Origin: CAVRTM01 sp963696105
GTDB taxonomy: Bacteria > Actinomycetota > Actinomycetes > Actinomycetales > Dermatophilaceae
Assembly (NCBI GenBank): GCA_963696105.1
Contig: CAVOIP010000004.1
Coordinates: 372,001-436,000 of the forward strand
Direction of reading: 5' to 3'
DNA: 64,000 bases
Shown: positions 7,733-16,269 of the stretch, one piece after another
How the letters are laid out: each line of letters opens with the position of its first letter
Numbering within the stretch: position 1 is the first letter of the stretch
The notes under the pieces: model-generated
Told to the model about the DNA's origin: nothing
The model's input: the letters and a program-made list of their open reading frames with translations, nothing else
The model's database searches: none
Position numbers and translations under genes: made by a program

Positions 7733-8920
7733 CTAGGCTCGCAGGACGACGGCCAGGCCCTGACCGACGCCGATGCAGATGGTGGCCAGGCCCCAGCCGC
7801 CGCCCCGGCGGTGCAGCTCGTGCGCGAGGGCGCCGACGACCCGGGCGCCGCTCGCGCCCAGCGGGTGGCCGATCGCGATGGCGCCGCCGTTGACGTTGAC
7901 GATCGAGGGGTCGAGCTCGGGCCAGGACCGCAGGCAGGCCAGCGACTGGGAGGCGAACGCCTCGTTGAGCTCCACGACGTCGAGGTCGGCCCAGGTGATG
8001 CCGGCCTGGGCCAGGGCCCGGTTCGCGGCCTCGACCGGGCCGATGCCGAAGACCTGCGGGTCCACCCCCGCCGCGGCGCGGGAGACGACGCGGGCCAGCG
8101 GCGCAGGACCGCCGAGGCGGGCGAGGCCCTCGTCGCCGGCAAGGAACAGCGCGGCGGCGCCGTCGTTGAGCGGCGAGGCGTTGCCCGCCGTCACCGTGCC
8201 GTCCTTGCGGAACGCCGGCTTGAGGCGGGCGAGTGACTCCATGCTGGCCTCTGGCCTGATGCCCTCGTCGCGGGTGAGGTCGCTGCCCTCGACCAGGACC
8301 ACCTGCGGGTCATGGACGCCGTTGTCCCACGCCTTCGCGGCGCGCTGGTGCGACTCCACCGCGAACGCGTCCTGCTCCTCACGGGTGATCGAGAACTGGT
8401 CGGCCAGCATCTCGGCGCTCTCACCCAGGGCGACGGTCCACTCCCTGGGCATGGCCGGGTTGACCATCCGCCACCCCAGCGTGGTCGAGTGCAGGGTCTC
8501 GGGACCGGCCGGGTAGCCCTTGGCGGGTTTCAGCAGGACCCACGGGGCACGGCTCATCGACTCGACACCACCGGCGAGCACCACGTCGGCGTCGCCGGCG
8601 GTGATCGCCCTGGAGCCCTGGATCGCCGCCTCCATGCCGGAGCCGCAGAGCCGGTTGACCGTGGCGCCGGGCACGCTGGTCGGCAGCCCGGCGAGGAGCC
8701 CGGCCATGCGGGCCACGTTGCGGTTGTCCTCGCCGGCGCCGTTGGCGTTGCCGAGGAGGACGTCGTCGATGTCGGCAGGGTCGAAGCCGGCGGCGGTGCG
8801 CCTGGCCACGAGCTCGCGCACGACCGTCGCGGCCAGGTCGTCGGGCCGGATGCCGCTGAGGGCGCCGGCGTACCTGCCGAACGGGGTCCGGACCGCATCG
8901 ACCACCCACACGTCGCTCAT
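7733..8920 (-). CDS. pcaF: beta-ketoadipyl-CoA thiolase
   Basis: A 395-residue thiolase that cleaves 3-oxoadipyl-CoA to succinyl-CoA and acetyl-CoA, the last step of the pathway. The nucleophilic cysteine motif NRLCGSGMEA is near residue 90, the histidine motif GHPLGASGAR near 350, and the second cysteine motif ATICIGVGQG near 380. Length is typical. The ATG overlaps the pcaJ stop by four bases. Confidence 0.96.
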   Translation of the reverse strand: MSDVWVVDAVRTPFGRYAGALSGIRPDDLAATVVRELVARRTAAGFDPADIDDVLLGNANGAGEDNRNVARMAGLLAGLPTSVPGATVNRLCGSGMEAAIQGSRAITAGDADVVLAGGVESMSRAPWVLLKPAKGYPAGPETLHSTTLGWRMVNPAMPREWTVALGESAEMLADQFSITREEQDAFAVESHQRAAKAWDNGVHDPQVVLVEGSDLTRDEGIRPEASMESLARLKPAFRKDGTVTAGNASPLNDGAAALFLAGDEGLARLGGPAPLARVVSRAAAGVDPQVFGIGPVEAANRALAQAGITWADLDVVELNEAFASQSLACLRSWPELDPSIVNVNGGAIAIGHPLGASGARVVGALAHELHRRGGGWGLATICIGVGQGLAVVLRA

Positions 8921-9699
8921 CGCTGGCCTTTCGTCGTCTCGAGGTGCCGCAGCACCGTCAGCTCCTGCTCGGTGGGCGCAGGCGTCGTCCCGAGGTCCGG
9001 TGCGACCTGCAGGGCCCAGCCCGTGGCCGCCCTCACCTGCTCCACCGTCACGCCCGGGTGCAGCGCGGTCAGGACGAGCTCGCCGCCCTCGTCGGGTCGC
9101 AGCACGCCCAGGTCGGTGATGACCCGCTGGGGCCCCTTGCCCCGCAGACCGTACCGCTGCCGGTCGCCCGCGGCGTCGCCGAACCCCACGGAGGTGACGA
9201 AGCCGACCCGCTCGACGAACACCCGCGGGCTGTGGCGCACCACGACGATCACCTCACCGCAGGAGGCGGCGATCTCCGGTGCACCGCCGGCGCCGGGCAG
9301 GCGGACCTTGGGGTCGTCGTACGGTCCGATCACCGTGGTGTTGATGTTGGCCCGGCGGTCGATCTGGGCGGCGCCGAGGAAGCCGACCTGGATGCGCCCC
9401 GGCTGCAGCCAGTAGCTGAAGATCTCGGGGACCGACACCACCGAGGTGGCGGTCTCGGCCAGCACGCCGTCGCCGATCGACAGCGGCAGCGAGCCGGGCT
9501 TGCTGCCCAGGCAGCCGGACTCGTAGACCAGCACGAGGTCGGGGGAGTGGGTCGTGCGCGCGAGGTTGGCCGCGGTCGAGGGCAGCCCGATGCCGACGAA
9601 GCAGGAGGCGACGCCCTGCAGGGCCCGGGAGGCCTCGACGGTCATCATCTCGTCGGCGGTCCAGGTCGTCGTGTCGCCCGCGGAGGGACTTCCGCTCAC
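8917..9699 (-). CDS. pcaJ: 3-oxoadipate CoA-transferase beta subunit
   Basis: A 260-residue subunit B of the succinyl-CoA:3-oxoadipate CoA-transferase. Family features include FVGIGLPSTAANLARTTHSPDLVLVYESG, containing the ESG motif whose glutamate carries the CoA thioester, and the LGAAQIDRRANINTTVIG segment. The GTG at 9699 overlaps the pcaI stop (GTGA), so translation is probably coupled. It activates beta-ketoadipate for thiolysis by PcaF. Confidence 0.94.
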   Translation of the reverse strand: MSGSPSAGDTTTWTADEMMTVEASRALQGVASCFVGIGLPSTAANLARTTHSPDLVLVYESGCLGSKPGSLPLSIGDGVLAETATSVVSVPEIFSYWLQPGRIQVGFLGAAQIDRRANINTTVIGPYDDPKVRLPGAGGAPEIAASCGEVIVVVRHSPRVFVERVGFVTSVGFGDAAGDRQRYGLRGKGPQRVITDLGVLRPDEGGELVLTALHPGVTVEQVRAATGWALQVAPDLGTTPAPTEQELTVLRHLETTKGQR

Positions 9700-10514
9700 G
9701 CCGGCACCTCCTGCACGTGCACGGTGTCGCGCAGCCACTGCTGGAAGGCGACGCGGTCGCGGCTGACCGCGTCCCAGCGCTGGTAGGCGTCGTTGTCGCG
9801 CACGGAGTAGCCCGCGGCGTAGGAGGGGGCGGCGCCCCCGGGCACCTCGGCCACGGCGGTGATCGCCCAGCCGGGCAGGACCACCGCGCCGTACGGCGGG
9901 GACAGCTCGTCCACGACCTGCTCCACGGTGACGATCGAGCGGCTGGCCGCCAGCACGGCCTCCTTCTGCACGCCGGTGATGCCCCACAGGCACACGTTGC
10001 CGGACCGGTCGGCCTGCTGGGCGTGGATGATCGTGACGTCGGGGTTCAGGGCAGGGACGGCGGCGAGCGTCTCGCCGGTGAAGGGGCAGTCCACGGTGCG
10101 GATCGTGTCGGTGACCGTGGGCAGGTCGGTGCCGGTGTAGCCGCGCAGGACGGCGAACGGCAGCCCGCTGGCCCCGGCGACATAGCGCGCCGCCATCCCG
10201 GCGTGGCTGTGCTCCTCGATCTCCAGCGGCACCGGCCAGCCGACCTGGATCGCCTCACGGAAGCGGTGCAGCGATCCCACCCCGGGGTTGCCGCCCCAGC
10301 TGAAGACCAGCCTGCGGGCGCAGCCGGCCCCGATGAGCTGGTCGTAGACGACGTCGGGGGTCATCCGCACCAGGGTCAGGTCGCGGCGGCCCTGGCGGAT
10401 GATCTCGTGCCCGGCGGCGAAGGGGATCAGGTGGGTGAAGCCCTCCAGCGCGATGGTGTCGCCGTCGTGGACGTGCTCGGCGACAGCGTCGGCCAGGGAC
10501 AGGTGGCGGGCCAT
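9696..10514 (-). CDS. pcaI: 3-oxoadipate CoA-transferase alpha subunit
   Basis: A 272-residue subunit A and first gene of the pca operon. It contains DGDTIALEGFTHLIPFAAGHEIIRQGRRDLTLVRMTPD, the usual N-terminal segment of the actinobacterial enzymes, and FSWGGNPGVGSLHRFREA. The ATG at 10514 is preceded by GGAGAG; the reading frame upstream has no homology. Two tandem palindromes 10-45 bp upstream are candidate PcaR sites, so this is where operon transcription should start. Confidence 0.94.
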   Translation of the reverse strand: MARHLSLADAVAEHVHDGDTIALEGFTHLIPFAAGHEIIRQGRRDLTLVRMTPDVVYDQLIGAGCARRLVFSWGGNPGVGSLHRFREAIQVGWPVPLEIEEHSHAGMAARYVAGASGLPFAVLRGYTGTDLPTVTDTIRTVDCPFTGETLAAVPALNPDVTIIHAQQADRSGNVCLWGITGVQKEAVLAASRSIVTVEQVVDELSPPYGAVVLPGWAITAVAEVPGGAAPSYAAGYSVRDNDAYQRWDAVSRDRVAFQQWLRDTVHVQEVPA

Positions 10515-10524
10515 CAGCTCTCCG

Positions 10525-10558
10525 GTTCGTATGGCGAACGGGCGTTCATTGCGCGAAC
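10525..10558. promoter_or_regulatory. tandem palindromes upstream of pcaI, candidate PcaR operator
   Basis: Two 15-bp elements of the form GTTCR-N5-CGAAC lie 19 bp apart: GTTCGTATGGCGAAC at 10525-10539 (perfect arms) and GTTCATTGCGCGAAC at 10544-10558 (one arm mismatch). They sit directly upstream of the first pca gene. IclR-type Pca regulators bind repeated or palindromic sites in such positions, so these are the likely PcaR sites and probably overlap the promoter. Function is inferred. Confidence 0.6.
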
Positions 10559-10751
10559 ATAGCCGTCCTTCCGGCCGCGCGCAAGGGCCGGAAAGGGGAC
10601 TGCGGTCCCTCTGGGCGACCCGCCTGTGCCGGCCTGGAGGCATTGCTTCCGCCGGGCGGTCGAGGCGGCCGGGCACGACGCCGCACGGCGCCGGCCTCTG
10701 TGCCGCGGCGTCGCCGAGTCGGCGTGCCGACGTGGCGGTCGGTGGGGACGA

Positions 10752-10790
10752 CGAGGGCCCGGCACCTCACGTGGAGGAACTGGGCCCTCG
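10752..10790 (-). terminator. stem-loop downstream of the glutamate transporter operon
   Basis: CGAGGGCCC at 10752-10760 pairs perfectly with GGGCCCTCG at 10782-10790 around a 21-nt loop. It lies 18 bp past the gluD stop. There is no T-tract, as is usual for actinobacterial intrinsic terminators. The rest of the 293-bp gap 10515-10807 holds the pca operator and no visible gene. Confidence 0.55.
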
Positions 10791-10807
10791 GAGCCGGCAG
10801 GGAGCGG

Positions 10808-11701
10808 TCAGCCGGTCTCGGTGTTGATCCGCATGAGGTCCACCGGTTCCTGGCCGGGCGCACCCGGCGCGGCGCCGCCGGCGGTCCGGCCGCGCCGGTT
10901 GAGCCGCCGCTCCAGCAGGCCGGCCAGCTTGGTCAGGCCGTAGTTGAGCACGATGAAGATCACGGCGACCACGAGGAAGGCCGGCACGATGTTCTGCTGG
11001 CTGGTGCCGATCTGGTTGGCCTTGTTGAGCAGCTCCTCGTAGGTGATGACGTAGCCGAGGGCCGAGTCCTTCAGCACCACGACGAGCTGGCCGACCAGGG
11101 CCGGCAACATGGCCGTGAGCGCCTGGGGGAGCAGGATCGCGCGCAGCGTCTGGCCCTCGGTGAGCCCCACCGACAGGCCCGCCTCACGCTGTCCGGCGGG
11201 CAGGCCGCCGACCCCGGCCCGCACCAGCTCGGCGATGACAGCGCCGTTGTAGAGCGTCAGGGCGGTGACGACCGCCGCCAGGGAGAGCTGCGACGGCGGG
11301 AACACGTTGTTCACGGAGTACAGCGCGAACGTGAACAGCATCATCAGCAGCACCGGCACGGCACGGAAGAACTCCACGACCACCGAGCACACCCAGCGCA
11401 GCGCGGCGACCTTCGAGAGCCGCCCCGCGCCGAGGAGCAGGCCGAGCACGCCGGCGAGGACGATCGAGATCGCCGCCGCCTTCAGGGTGCCGATGAGGCC
11501 GGGGACGATGTACTCGGTCCAGGTCACCGGCTGCAGGAACGGCGACCACTTGGCGCCGGTGAGGTTGCCCTTCTGGCCCAGCTTGACCAGCACCCACACC
11601 AGGACGAGCACCGACACCGCGCCGCCGGCGCCGGCGACGATGCGGTAGCGCCGGAGCGCCCGCGGGCCCGGTGCATCGAACAGGACGGTCTGCTCGCTCA
11701 T
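10808..11701 (-). CDS. gluD: glutamate ABC transporter permease (GluD type)
   Basis: A 297-residue polar-amino-acid ABC permease with several transmembrane segments and the ATPase-docking EAA-like loop around AGVGGLPAGQREAGLSVGLTEGQTLRAILLPQAL. It overlaps gluC by four bases (ATGA). The family forms a heterodimeric membrane channel with GluC. An N-terminal extension of about 30 residues before the first membrane helix is typical of actinobacterial GluD. Confidence 0.9.
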   Translation of the reverse strand: MSEQTVLFDAPGPRALRRYRIVAGAGGAVSVLVLVWVLVKLGQKGNLTGAKWSPFLQPVTWTEYIVPGLIGTLKAAAISIVLAGVLGLLLGAGRLSKVAALRWVCSVVVEFFRAVPVLLMMLFTFALYSVNNVFPPSQLSLAAVVTALTLYNGAVIAELVRAGVGGLPAGQREAGLSVGLTEGQTLRAILLPQALTAMLPALVGQLVVVLKDSALGYVITYEELLNKANQIGTSQQNIVPAFLVVAVIFIVLNYGLTKLAGLLERRLNRRGRTAGGAAPGAPGQEPVDLMRINTETG

Positions 11702-12378
11702 CGCTTCACCGCCAGGCGGCGGGACAGGCTCGTGACGACGATGCCGACGGGCAGGGTGAGGATGACGAAGCCGAGCGCGATGATCGCGAAGGTCGTGTAG
11801 AGCACGTCCGGTCGCTGCTCGATCATGTCGGCCATGAGGTAGGACGCCTCCGCCACCCCGATGACCGAGACGACCGTGGTGTTCTTGGTCAGGGCGATCA
11901 ACGTGTTGCCCAGCGGCGCGATCGCGCCCCGGAAGGCCTGCGGCATCACCACGTAGCGCAGGGTCTGGGTGAAGGTCAACCCGATCGAGCGGGCGGCCTC
12001 GGCCTGTCCCGTGGGAACGGTGTTGATGCCGCTGCGGAGGGACTCGCAGACGAACGCCGCGTGGTAGACCGACAGGCCCAAGATCGCCAGGCGCATGTTG
12101 TTGTCGACCAGGAAGGTCGGCGAGTTCTGGTCGGCCAGGCGCAGGCCGAGGTTGATGAACAGGCCGATGTTGCAGAACGCCACCAGCAGGGTCAGCGGGG
12201 TGTTGCGGAAGACGTTGACGTAGCTGGTGCCGAGGAACTGCAGGATCCGCACCGGCGAGACCCGCATGATGGCCACCACCGTGCCGATGACCAGGGAGCC
12301 GATGGCCGAGAAGAACGTCAGGACGATCGTCGTCCGGAAGGCCCCGAGGATGTCGAATTGCGTGAACAGGTCAGCCAT
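11698..12378 (-). CDS. gluC: glutamate ABC transporter permease (GluC type)
   Basis: A 226-residue permease starting MADLFTQFDILGAF. It has several hydrophobic helices, the EAA-like loop SGINTVPTGQAEAARSIGLTFTQTLRYVVMPQAF and a final positively charged tail. The ATG at 12378 follows AAAGGCGG and gives the normal short N-terminus; the frame extends further upstream without homology. It pairs with GluD. Confidence 0.91.
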   Translation of the reverse strand: MADLFTQFDILGAFRTTIVLTFFSAIGSLVIGTVVAIMRVSPVRILQFLGTSYVNVFRNTPLTLLVAFCNIGLFINLGLRLADQNSPTFLVDNNMRLAILGLSVYHAAFVCESLRSGINTVPTGQAEAARSIGLTFTQTLRYVVMPQAFRGAIAPLGNTLIALTKNTTVVSVIGVAEASYLMADMIEQRPDVLYTTFAIIALGFVILTLPVGIVVTSLSRRLAVKR

Positions 12379-12457
12379 CGGCCGCCTTTCGGTTCGTGTG
12401 GACACCCGGTACGCCGCCCGCCCGGGTCAGTGGGCGGCGTACCGGCGAGCGTGTCGG

Positions 12458-13285
12458 TCAGGAGCAGGGCTCGGGCTTGGGCGGGTTGCCGGCGCCCGGC
12501 TTGAAGCCGGCCGGGCCCAGGTTCGCCGTCACGAAGTTCTGCCAGGAGCCGTCGGCGACCATCTTCTTGAGCGCGTCGGTGATCTTGGTGCACAGGGCGG
12601 TGTCGCCCTTCTTCAGGCCGATGCCGTACTGCTCCTCCGAGAACGTCTTGCCGACGAGCTTGAGCTTGCCCTTGTAGGCCGGCTGGCTGGCGTAGCCGGC
12701 GAGGATCGTGTTGTCGGTGGTCAGGGCGTCGACGACCTTGGCGTTGAGCGCCTCGACGCACTTGGAGTAGGTGTCGTACTCCTGCAGCTGCACGCCCGGG
12801 AACTTGGCCTTGACCTTGGCGGCGGAGGTGGAGCCCTTGACCGAGCACAGCTTCTTGCCGGTCAGGGTGTCCGGGCCGGTGATGCCGGTCTCGTCCGCGC
12901 GGACCAGCAGGTCCTGGCCGGCGATGAAGTACGGACCGGCGAAGGAGACCTTCTGCTTGCGCTCGGGCGTGATCGAGTAGGTGCCGACGATGTAGTTGAC
13001 CTGGCCGGTGGAGATCAGCGTCTCGCGCTGCGGCGTCGGCGCCTCGACGAACTGGATGTCGCTGTCCTTGTGGCCGAGCTGGTGCGCGACATACCTGGCG
13101 ACGTCGACGTCGAAGCCGGTGTACTTCGCCCCCTCCTTCAGGCCCATGCCGGGCTGGTCGAACTTGATGCCGACCTTGAAGGCGCCTCCCGAGCCGGAGC
13201 CCGAGCCGCTGCTGCCGCCGCAGGCGGCAAGGGCCAGCGTGGCCGCGAGAGCCGCGGCCGCCATGGTCGTTCGGCGAAGTGTCAT
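12458..13285 (-). CDS. gluB: glutamate-binding lipoprotein of the ABC importer
   Basis: A 275-residue extracytoplasmic solute-binding protein (SBP_bac_3 family). It has a signal peptide with lipobox LALAAC (cysteine at about residue 21) followed by a Gly/Ser linker. The binding domain shows YTGFDVDVARYVAHQLG, YSITPERKQKVSFAGPYF and two cysteine pairs likely forming disulfides. It captures glutamate or a related acid and hands it to GluC/GluD. Confidence 0.92.
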   Translation of the reverse strand: MTLRRTTMAAAALAATLALAACGGSSGSGSGSGGAFKVGIKFDQPGMGLKEGAKYTGFDVDVARYVAHQLGHKDSDIQFVEAPTPQRETLISTGQVNYIVGTYSITPERKQKVSFAGPYFIAGQDLLVRADETGITGPDTLTGKKLCSVKGSTSAAKVKAKFPGVQLQEYDTYSKCVEALNAKVVDALTTDNTILAGYASQPAYKGKLKLVGKTFSEEQYGIGLKKGDTALCTKITDALKKMVADGSWQNFVTANLGPAGFKPGAGNPPKPEPCS

Positions 13286-13352
13286 GGACGTGTTCCTCCT
13301 GGATGGGGTGCTGCTGAACGGGTGTGCCGGCAGGCGGCCGCGGCCGGTGACG

Positions 13353-14117
13353 TCAGTGGGTGAGGATCTTGCCCAGGAAGTCCTGGGCGCGGGGTGACTG
13401 CGGGTTGGTGAAGAACTGCTCGGGCGTGGCCTGTTCGACGATCTGGCCGTCGGCCATGAACACCACCCGGTCGGCGGCCTTGCGGGCGAACCCCATCTCG
13501 TGGGTGACCACGATCATCGTCATGCCGGACCTGGCCAGGCCGATCATGACGTCGAGGACCTCGTTGATCATCTCGGGGTCGAGCGCCGAGGTCGGCTCGT
13601 CGAAGAGCATCACCTTGGGCTTCATGGCCAGAGACCGGGCGATCGCCACGCGCTGCTGCTGGCCGCCGGAGAGCTGGGCGGGGTACTTGTCGGCCTGCGC
13701 CTGTACCCCGACGCGCTCGAGCAGCTCGTTCGCGAGGCGGTCGGCGTCGGCCTTGCCCAGACCGCGCACCTTGACCGGCCCGAGTGTGACGTTGTCGCGG
13801 ATGCTCTTGTGCGCGAACAGGTTGAAGGACTGGAAGACCATGCCGACGTCGGCGCGCAGATGGGCGAGGGCCTTGCCCTCGCTCGGCAGCGGTCTGCCGT
13901 CCATGGTGATGGTGCCGGAGTCGATCGTCTCGAGGCGGTTGATCGCGCGGCACAGCGTGGACTTGCCCGAGCCCGAGGGGCCGATCACCACCACGACCTC
14001 GCCCTCACCGATGGTGAGGTCGATGTCCTGCAGGACGTGCAGCTCGCCGAAGTGCTTGTTGACCTTGTCGAGGACGACCAGCGGGCGACGAGCAGGCGTG
14101 CTCGGGGTTTCCGTCAT
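13353..14117 (-). CDS. gluA: glutamate ABC transporter ATP-binding protein
   Basis: A 254-residue ABC ATPase. Walker A is GPSGSGKST near residue 46, the signature LSGGQQQR near 150, Walker B VMLFDEPTSALDPE near 170 and the H-loop VVTHEMGFA near 205. First gene of gluABCD on the minus strand. The ATG at 14117 gives the family length; sequence upstream is non-homologous. Confidence 0.94.
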   Translation of the reverse strand: MTETPSTPARRPLVVLDKVNKHFGELHVLQDIDLTIGEGEVVVVIGPSGSGKSTLCRAINRLETIDSGTITMDGRPLPSEGKALAHLRADVGMVFQSFNLFAHKSIRDNVTLGPVKVRGLGKADADRLANELLERVGVQAQADKYPAQLSGGQQQRVAIARSLAMKPKVMLFDEPTSALDPEMINEVLDVMIGLARSGMTMIVVTHEMGFARKAADRVVFMADGQIVEQATPEQFFTNPQSPRAQDFLGKILTH

Positions 14118-14248
14118 GGGCGACACCGTAGTCGCAGCCACAGGAAGTTCACAGCGGCCAGGTGGCCACCGACACCGAACAGCAACGCAGGGACCAGGTC
14201 CCCGAGCGCCCACCCCGGCCGGTCCGCGGGGCTGGTCAGCCGGGTCGG

Positions 14249-14782
14249 TCAGCCGGCGCGCTCCAGCAGCTCCAGCTGGTCGCGGACCTCGTCCATCATG
14301 GCGTGGAAGGAGCCCGACAGCTGGGTGGCGTCGATCTGCTGGGCCAGCCGGAACCGGGCGAGCAGGTCCGCCGCGTCGTCGGGCCCGGTCCGCTGCGCGA
14401 GGGTGCTGAACTCCGCCGCCTCCTCGGCCTCGGCGTGGGCGGTCACGGCCAGCTGCAGGGTCCTGAAGCGGGTCGTGAACTCGTAGGAGTCGACGTCGAA
14501 CTGCTCCAGCTCGCTGATCATGACCAGCGCGCGCTCCTCCTCCTTGTGACGGTCGGCCACGATGGACTGGCCACTGACGAGGGACGCCCGGGCCGCGGGG
14601 TGGATGATCTCCTCCTCGACGACCTCGTGCAGCGCCAGCAGCTGCCGGGCGACCAGGAAGGCCTGTTGTCGGCCCTGGCCCTGCGCGCCCATCACGTGGA
14701 AGAAGACGGTCTTGATCTGCTCGTGCTGCGACTTCAGGGCCTCGACGACGCCCTCGACCCCTCGGGCCCGGTTGTTGAACAT
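14249..14782 (-). CDS. hemerythrin HHE domain protein
   Basis: A 177-residue all-helical protein with the HHE cation-binding pattern: a histidine in SQHEQIK, HEVVEEEIIHPAAR, ADRHKEEERALVMISEL and VTAHAEAEEAAEFSTL. Such proteins bind a di-iron centre and are linked to oxygen, NO or redox sensing; the exact role here is unknown. It is monocistronic and close to the nitrate reductase cluster. Confidence 0.85.
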   Translation of the reverse strand: MFNNRARGVEGVVEALKSQHEQIKTVFFHVMGAQGQGRQQAFLVARQLLALHEVVEEEIIHPAARASLVSGQSIVADRHKEEERALVMISELEQFDVDSYEFTTRFRTLQLAVTAHAEAEEAAEFSTLAQRTGPDDAADLLARFRLAQQIDATQLSGSFHAMMDEVRDQLELLERAG

Positions 14783-14845
14783 GCTCGCTCCTGTCGTGCG
14801 GGGCCTCCAGCCTTCCCCACCCGGGGGCGGCTGTCATTCCGGCCC

Positions 14846-14933
14846 GCTCAACGCAGCGGCGCGGCCTGCTCAACGCAGCGGCGCGGCCTGCTCAACGCCG
14901 CGGCACGAACCGCTCAACGCAGCGGCACGAACA
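14846..14933. repeat. four 22-bp tandem repeats copying the 3' end of the PCMT gene
   Basis: Units start at 14846, 14868, 14890 and 14912, each about GCTCAACGCAGCGGCGCGGCCT with small changes. The last unit encodes the FVPLR-stop end of the methyltransferase on the minus strand, so the other three are downstream duplicates that each carry the stop codon again. Units one and two are identical. Confidence 0.92.
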
Positions 14934-15507
14934 GGTACGGCCCGAGCCGGACGACCTCCCGTGGCGCCTCCGGGGCGGGGGCCCGAAGCCGCAGCAGCCG
15001 GCCGCCGACCGGCAGGACCATGACCCCGCCCTCGGTGAGCTGGCGCTCCAGCTCTGCCGGCACCGTGTCGGCCTCGGCCGAGACGAGGATGCGGTCGTAC
15101 GGCGCCTCCTGCGGCCAGCCCAACCGGCCCCGGACCGCCTGCTCGACGCGGGCCCACGGCATGCCCGCGGCGGCGACGTGGTGGCCGCCCCACCGCGCCA
15201 GTGACGGCTCGAGCTCGACGCCCACGACCGTCCCGGCCGGACCGACCAGCCACGCCAGCAGGGCGGTGGTCCAACCGGAGCCGGCACCCACGTCCAGCAC
15301 GTGGTGGCCGGGACGGACGTCGAGCTGGTCGAGCATGGTGCGGACGGTCGAGGGTTGGGAGCACGTCTGGCGCGCACCGATCGGCAGCGCGAGGTCGAGG
15401 CCCGCGTAGCGGCGCTGCGACCGCGGCAGGAACCCGGTGCGGGGCACCGCCGCCATCGCGGCGTCGGCGGCGTCGGCGGCTCGGTGCGGCGGCTCCGGAC
15501 GGTCCAC
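14914..15507 (-). CDS. protein-L-isoaspartate O-methyltransferase family protein
   Basis: A 197-residue SAM-dependent methyltransferase. It has the N-terminal AMAAVPRTGFLPRSQRRYAG, the LPIGARQTCSQPSTVRTML substrate-loop motif, the SAM motif HVLDVGAGSGWTTALLA and GVELEPSLA. The family repairs isoaspartyl residues in damaged proteins; short actinobacterial members have less certain activity. The GTG at 15507 follows a GGGAGGGG stretch. It starts 12 bp after the sensor-kinase remnant. Confidence 0.85.
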   Translation of the reverse strand: MDRPEPPHRAADAADAAMAAVPRTGFLPRSQRRYAGLDLALPIGARQTCSQPSTVRTMLDQLDVRPGHHVLDVGAGSGWTTALLAWLVGPAGTVVGVELEPSLARWGGHHVAAAGMPWARVEQAVRGRLGWPQEAPYDRILVSAEADTVPAELERQLTEGGVMVLPVGGRLLRLRAPAPEAPREVVRLGPYLFVPLR

Positions 15508-15518
15508 GGCCCCTCCCG

Positions 15519-15903
15519 TCAGGCCGATCCGGGCCCGCTGCCGGACGGGACGGCGACGTGGACCCGGAAGCCGCCGCCGGGCATGTCCCCGGTCGTGACC
15601 GTGCCACCGATGCCGCGCACCCGCTCGCTCATGCCGGAGAGCCCATGGCCCGAGCCGCCTCGCTCGGGCCGGCCCGGTCCGCCGGTATCCGTGACGGTCA
15701 GCTCCACGCCGTCGCCGCGGCAGGCCAGGCGCAGGTCGACCGCAGCGTTGCCCGCGTGCTTGCGGACGTTGGACAGGGCCTCCACGAAGAGCCCGATCAC
15801 AGGGCCGCCGGCGTCGACCGCGTGCATCGCCAGCGTCGCGGCGGCCATACCGGCCAGCAGCGCCATCGAGGCCGCCGGCCGCGGAGCCGGCCCGGACAGG
15901 ACG
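15519..15903 (-). pseudogene. truncated sensor histidine kinase (ATPase domain only)
   Basis: Only the C-terminal HATPase_c part of a NarL-system-type kinase is present: the N-box FVEALSNVRKHAG, the G1-like VTDTGGPGRP and the G2-like GHGLSGMSERVRGIGGTV. The dimerisation/phosphoacceptor domain and any sensor region are missing. Upstream sequence on this strand turns into the antisense of a CPBP protease fragment. An ATG at 15865 could still give a 116-residue free ATPase domain, but a deletion remnant is more likely. Confidence 0.7.
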
Positions 15904-15912
15904 GCGTAGCCG

Positions 15913-16269
15913 GTGCTGCGGGTCCTGCGCCCGGCGGGCCCCGCCACCGCCGTGCTGTTCTCCTCCGCCTTGTTCGGGGCCGCCCACCTGGGCAACGTGC
16001 TGTTCCGCGACAACGTCGCGCTCGTGGTCGCACAGGCGGCCGGCGCGGCGTGCTTCGGTGTCGGATACGCGGCCGTCGCACTGCGCACCGGCACGATCTG
16101 GCCACTGATGCTGCTGCACATGCTGACCGACCTGTTCGCCGCGGTGGGAGCCCTGCCGAAGATCCCGATCCTCGTCGGGCAGGACGTCGTGCTGCTCGTC
16201 TTCGGCCTGCTGGTTCTGCGCCGGGCATCGCGACGGGAGGACCTCGCGCTCAGCGCAGGGCGACGGTGA
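15913..16269 (+). pseudogene. truncated CPBP-family intramembrane metalloprotease
   Basis: A 118-residue fragment with the second half of the CPBP (CAAX-protease/bacteriocin-processing) domain: SSALFGAAHLGN with the conserved histidine, a TGTIWPLMLLHMLTDLF helix with the second histidine, and hydrophobic C-terminal helices. The N-terminal helices and the EExxxR motif are absent, and an in-frame TAG lies at 15907. It starts where the minus-strand kinase remnant ends, indicating a deletion or rearrangement joint near 15.9 kb. It overlaps the cupin gene 3' end by 20 bp. Confidence 0.65.

Noticed and set aside
14846..14933. CRISPR array
   Set aside because: Units are directly adjacent without spacers, only four, and overlap the end of a coding gene.
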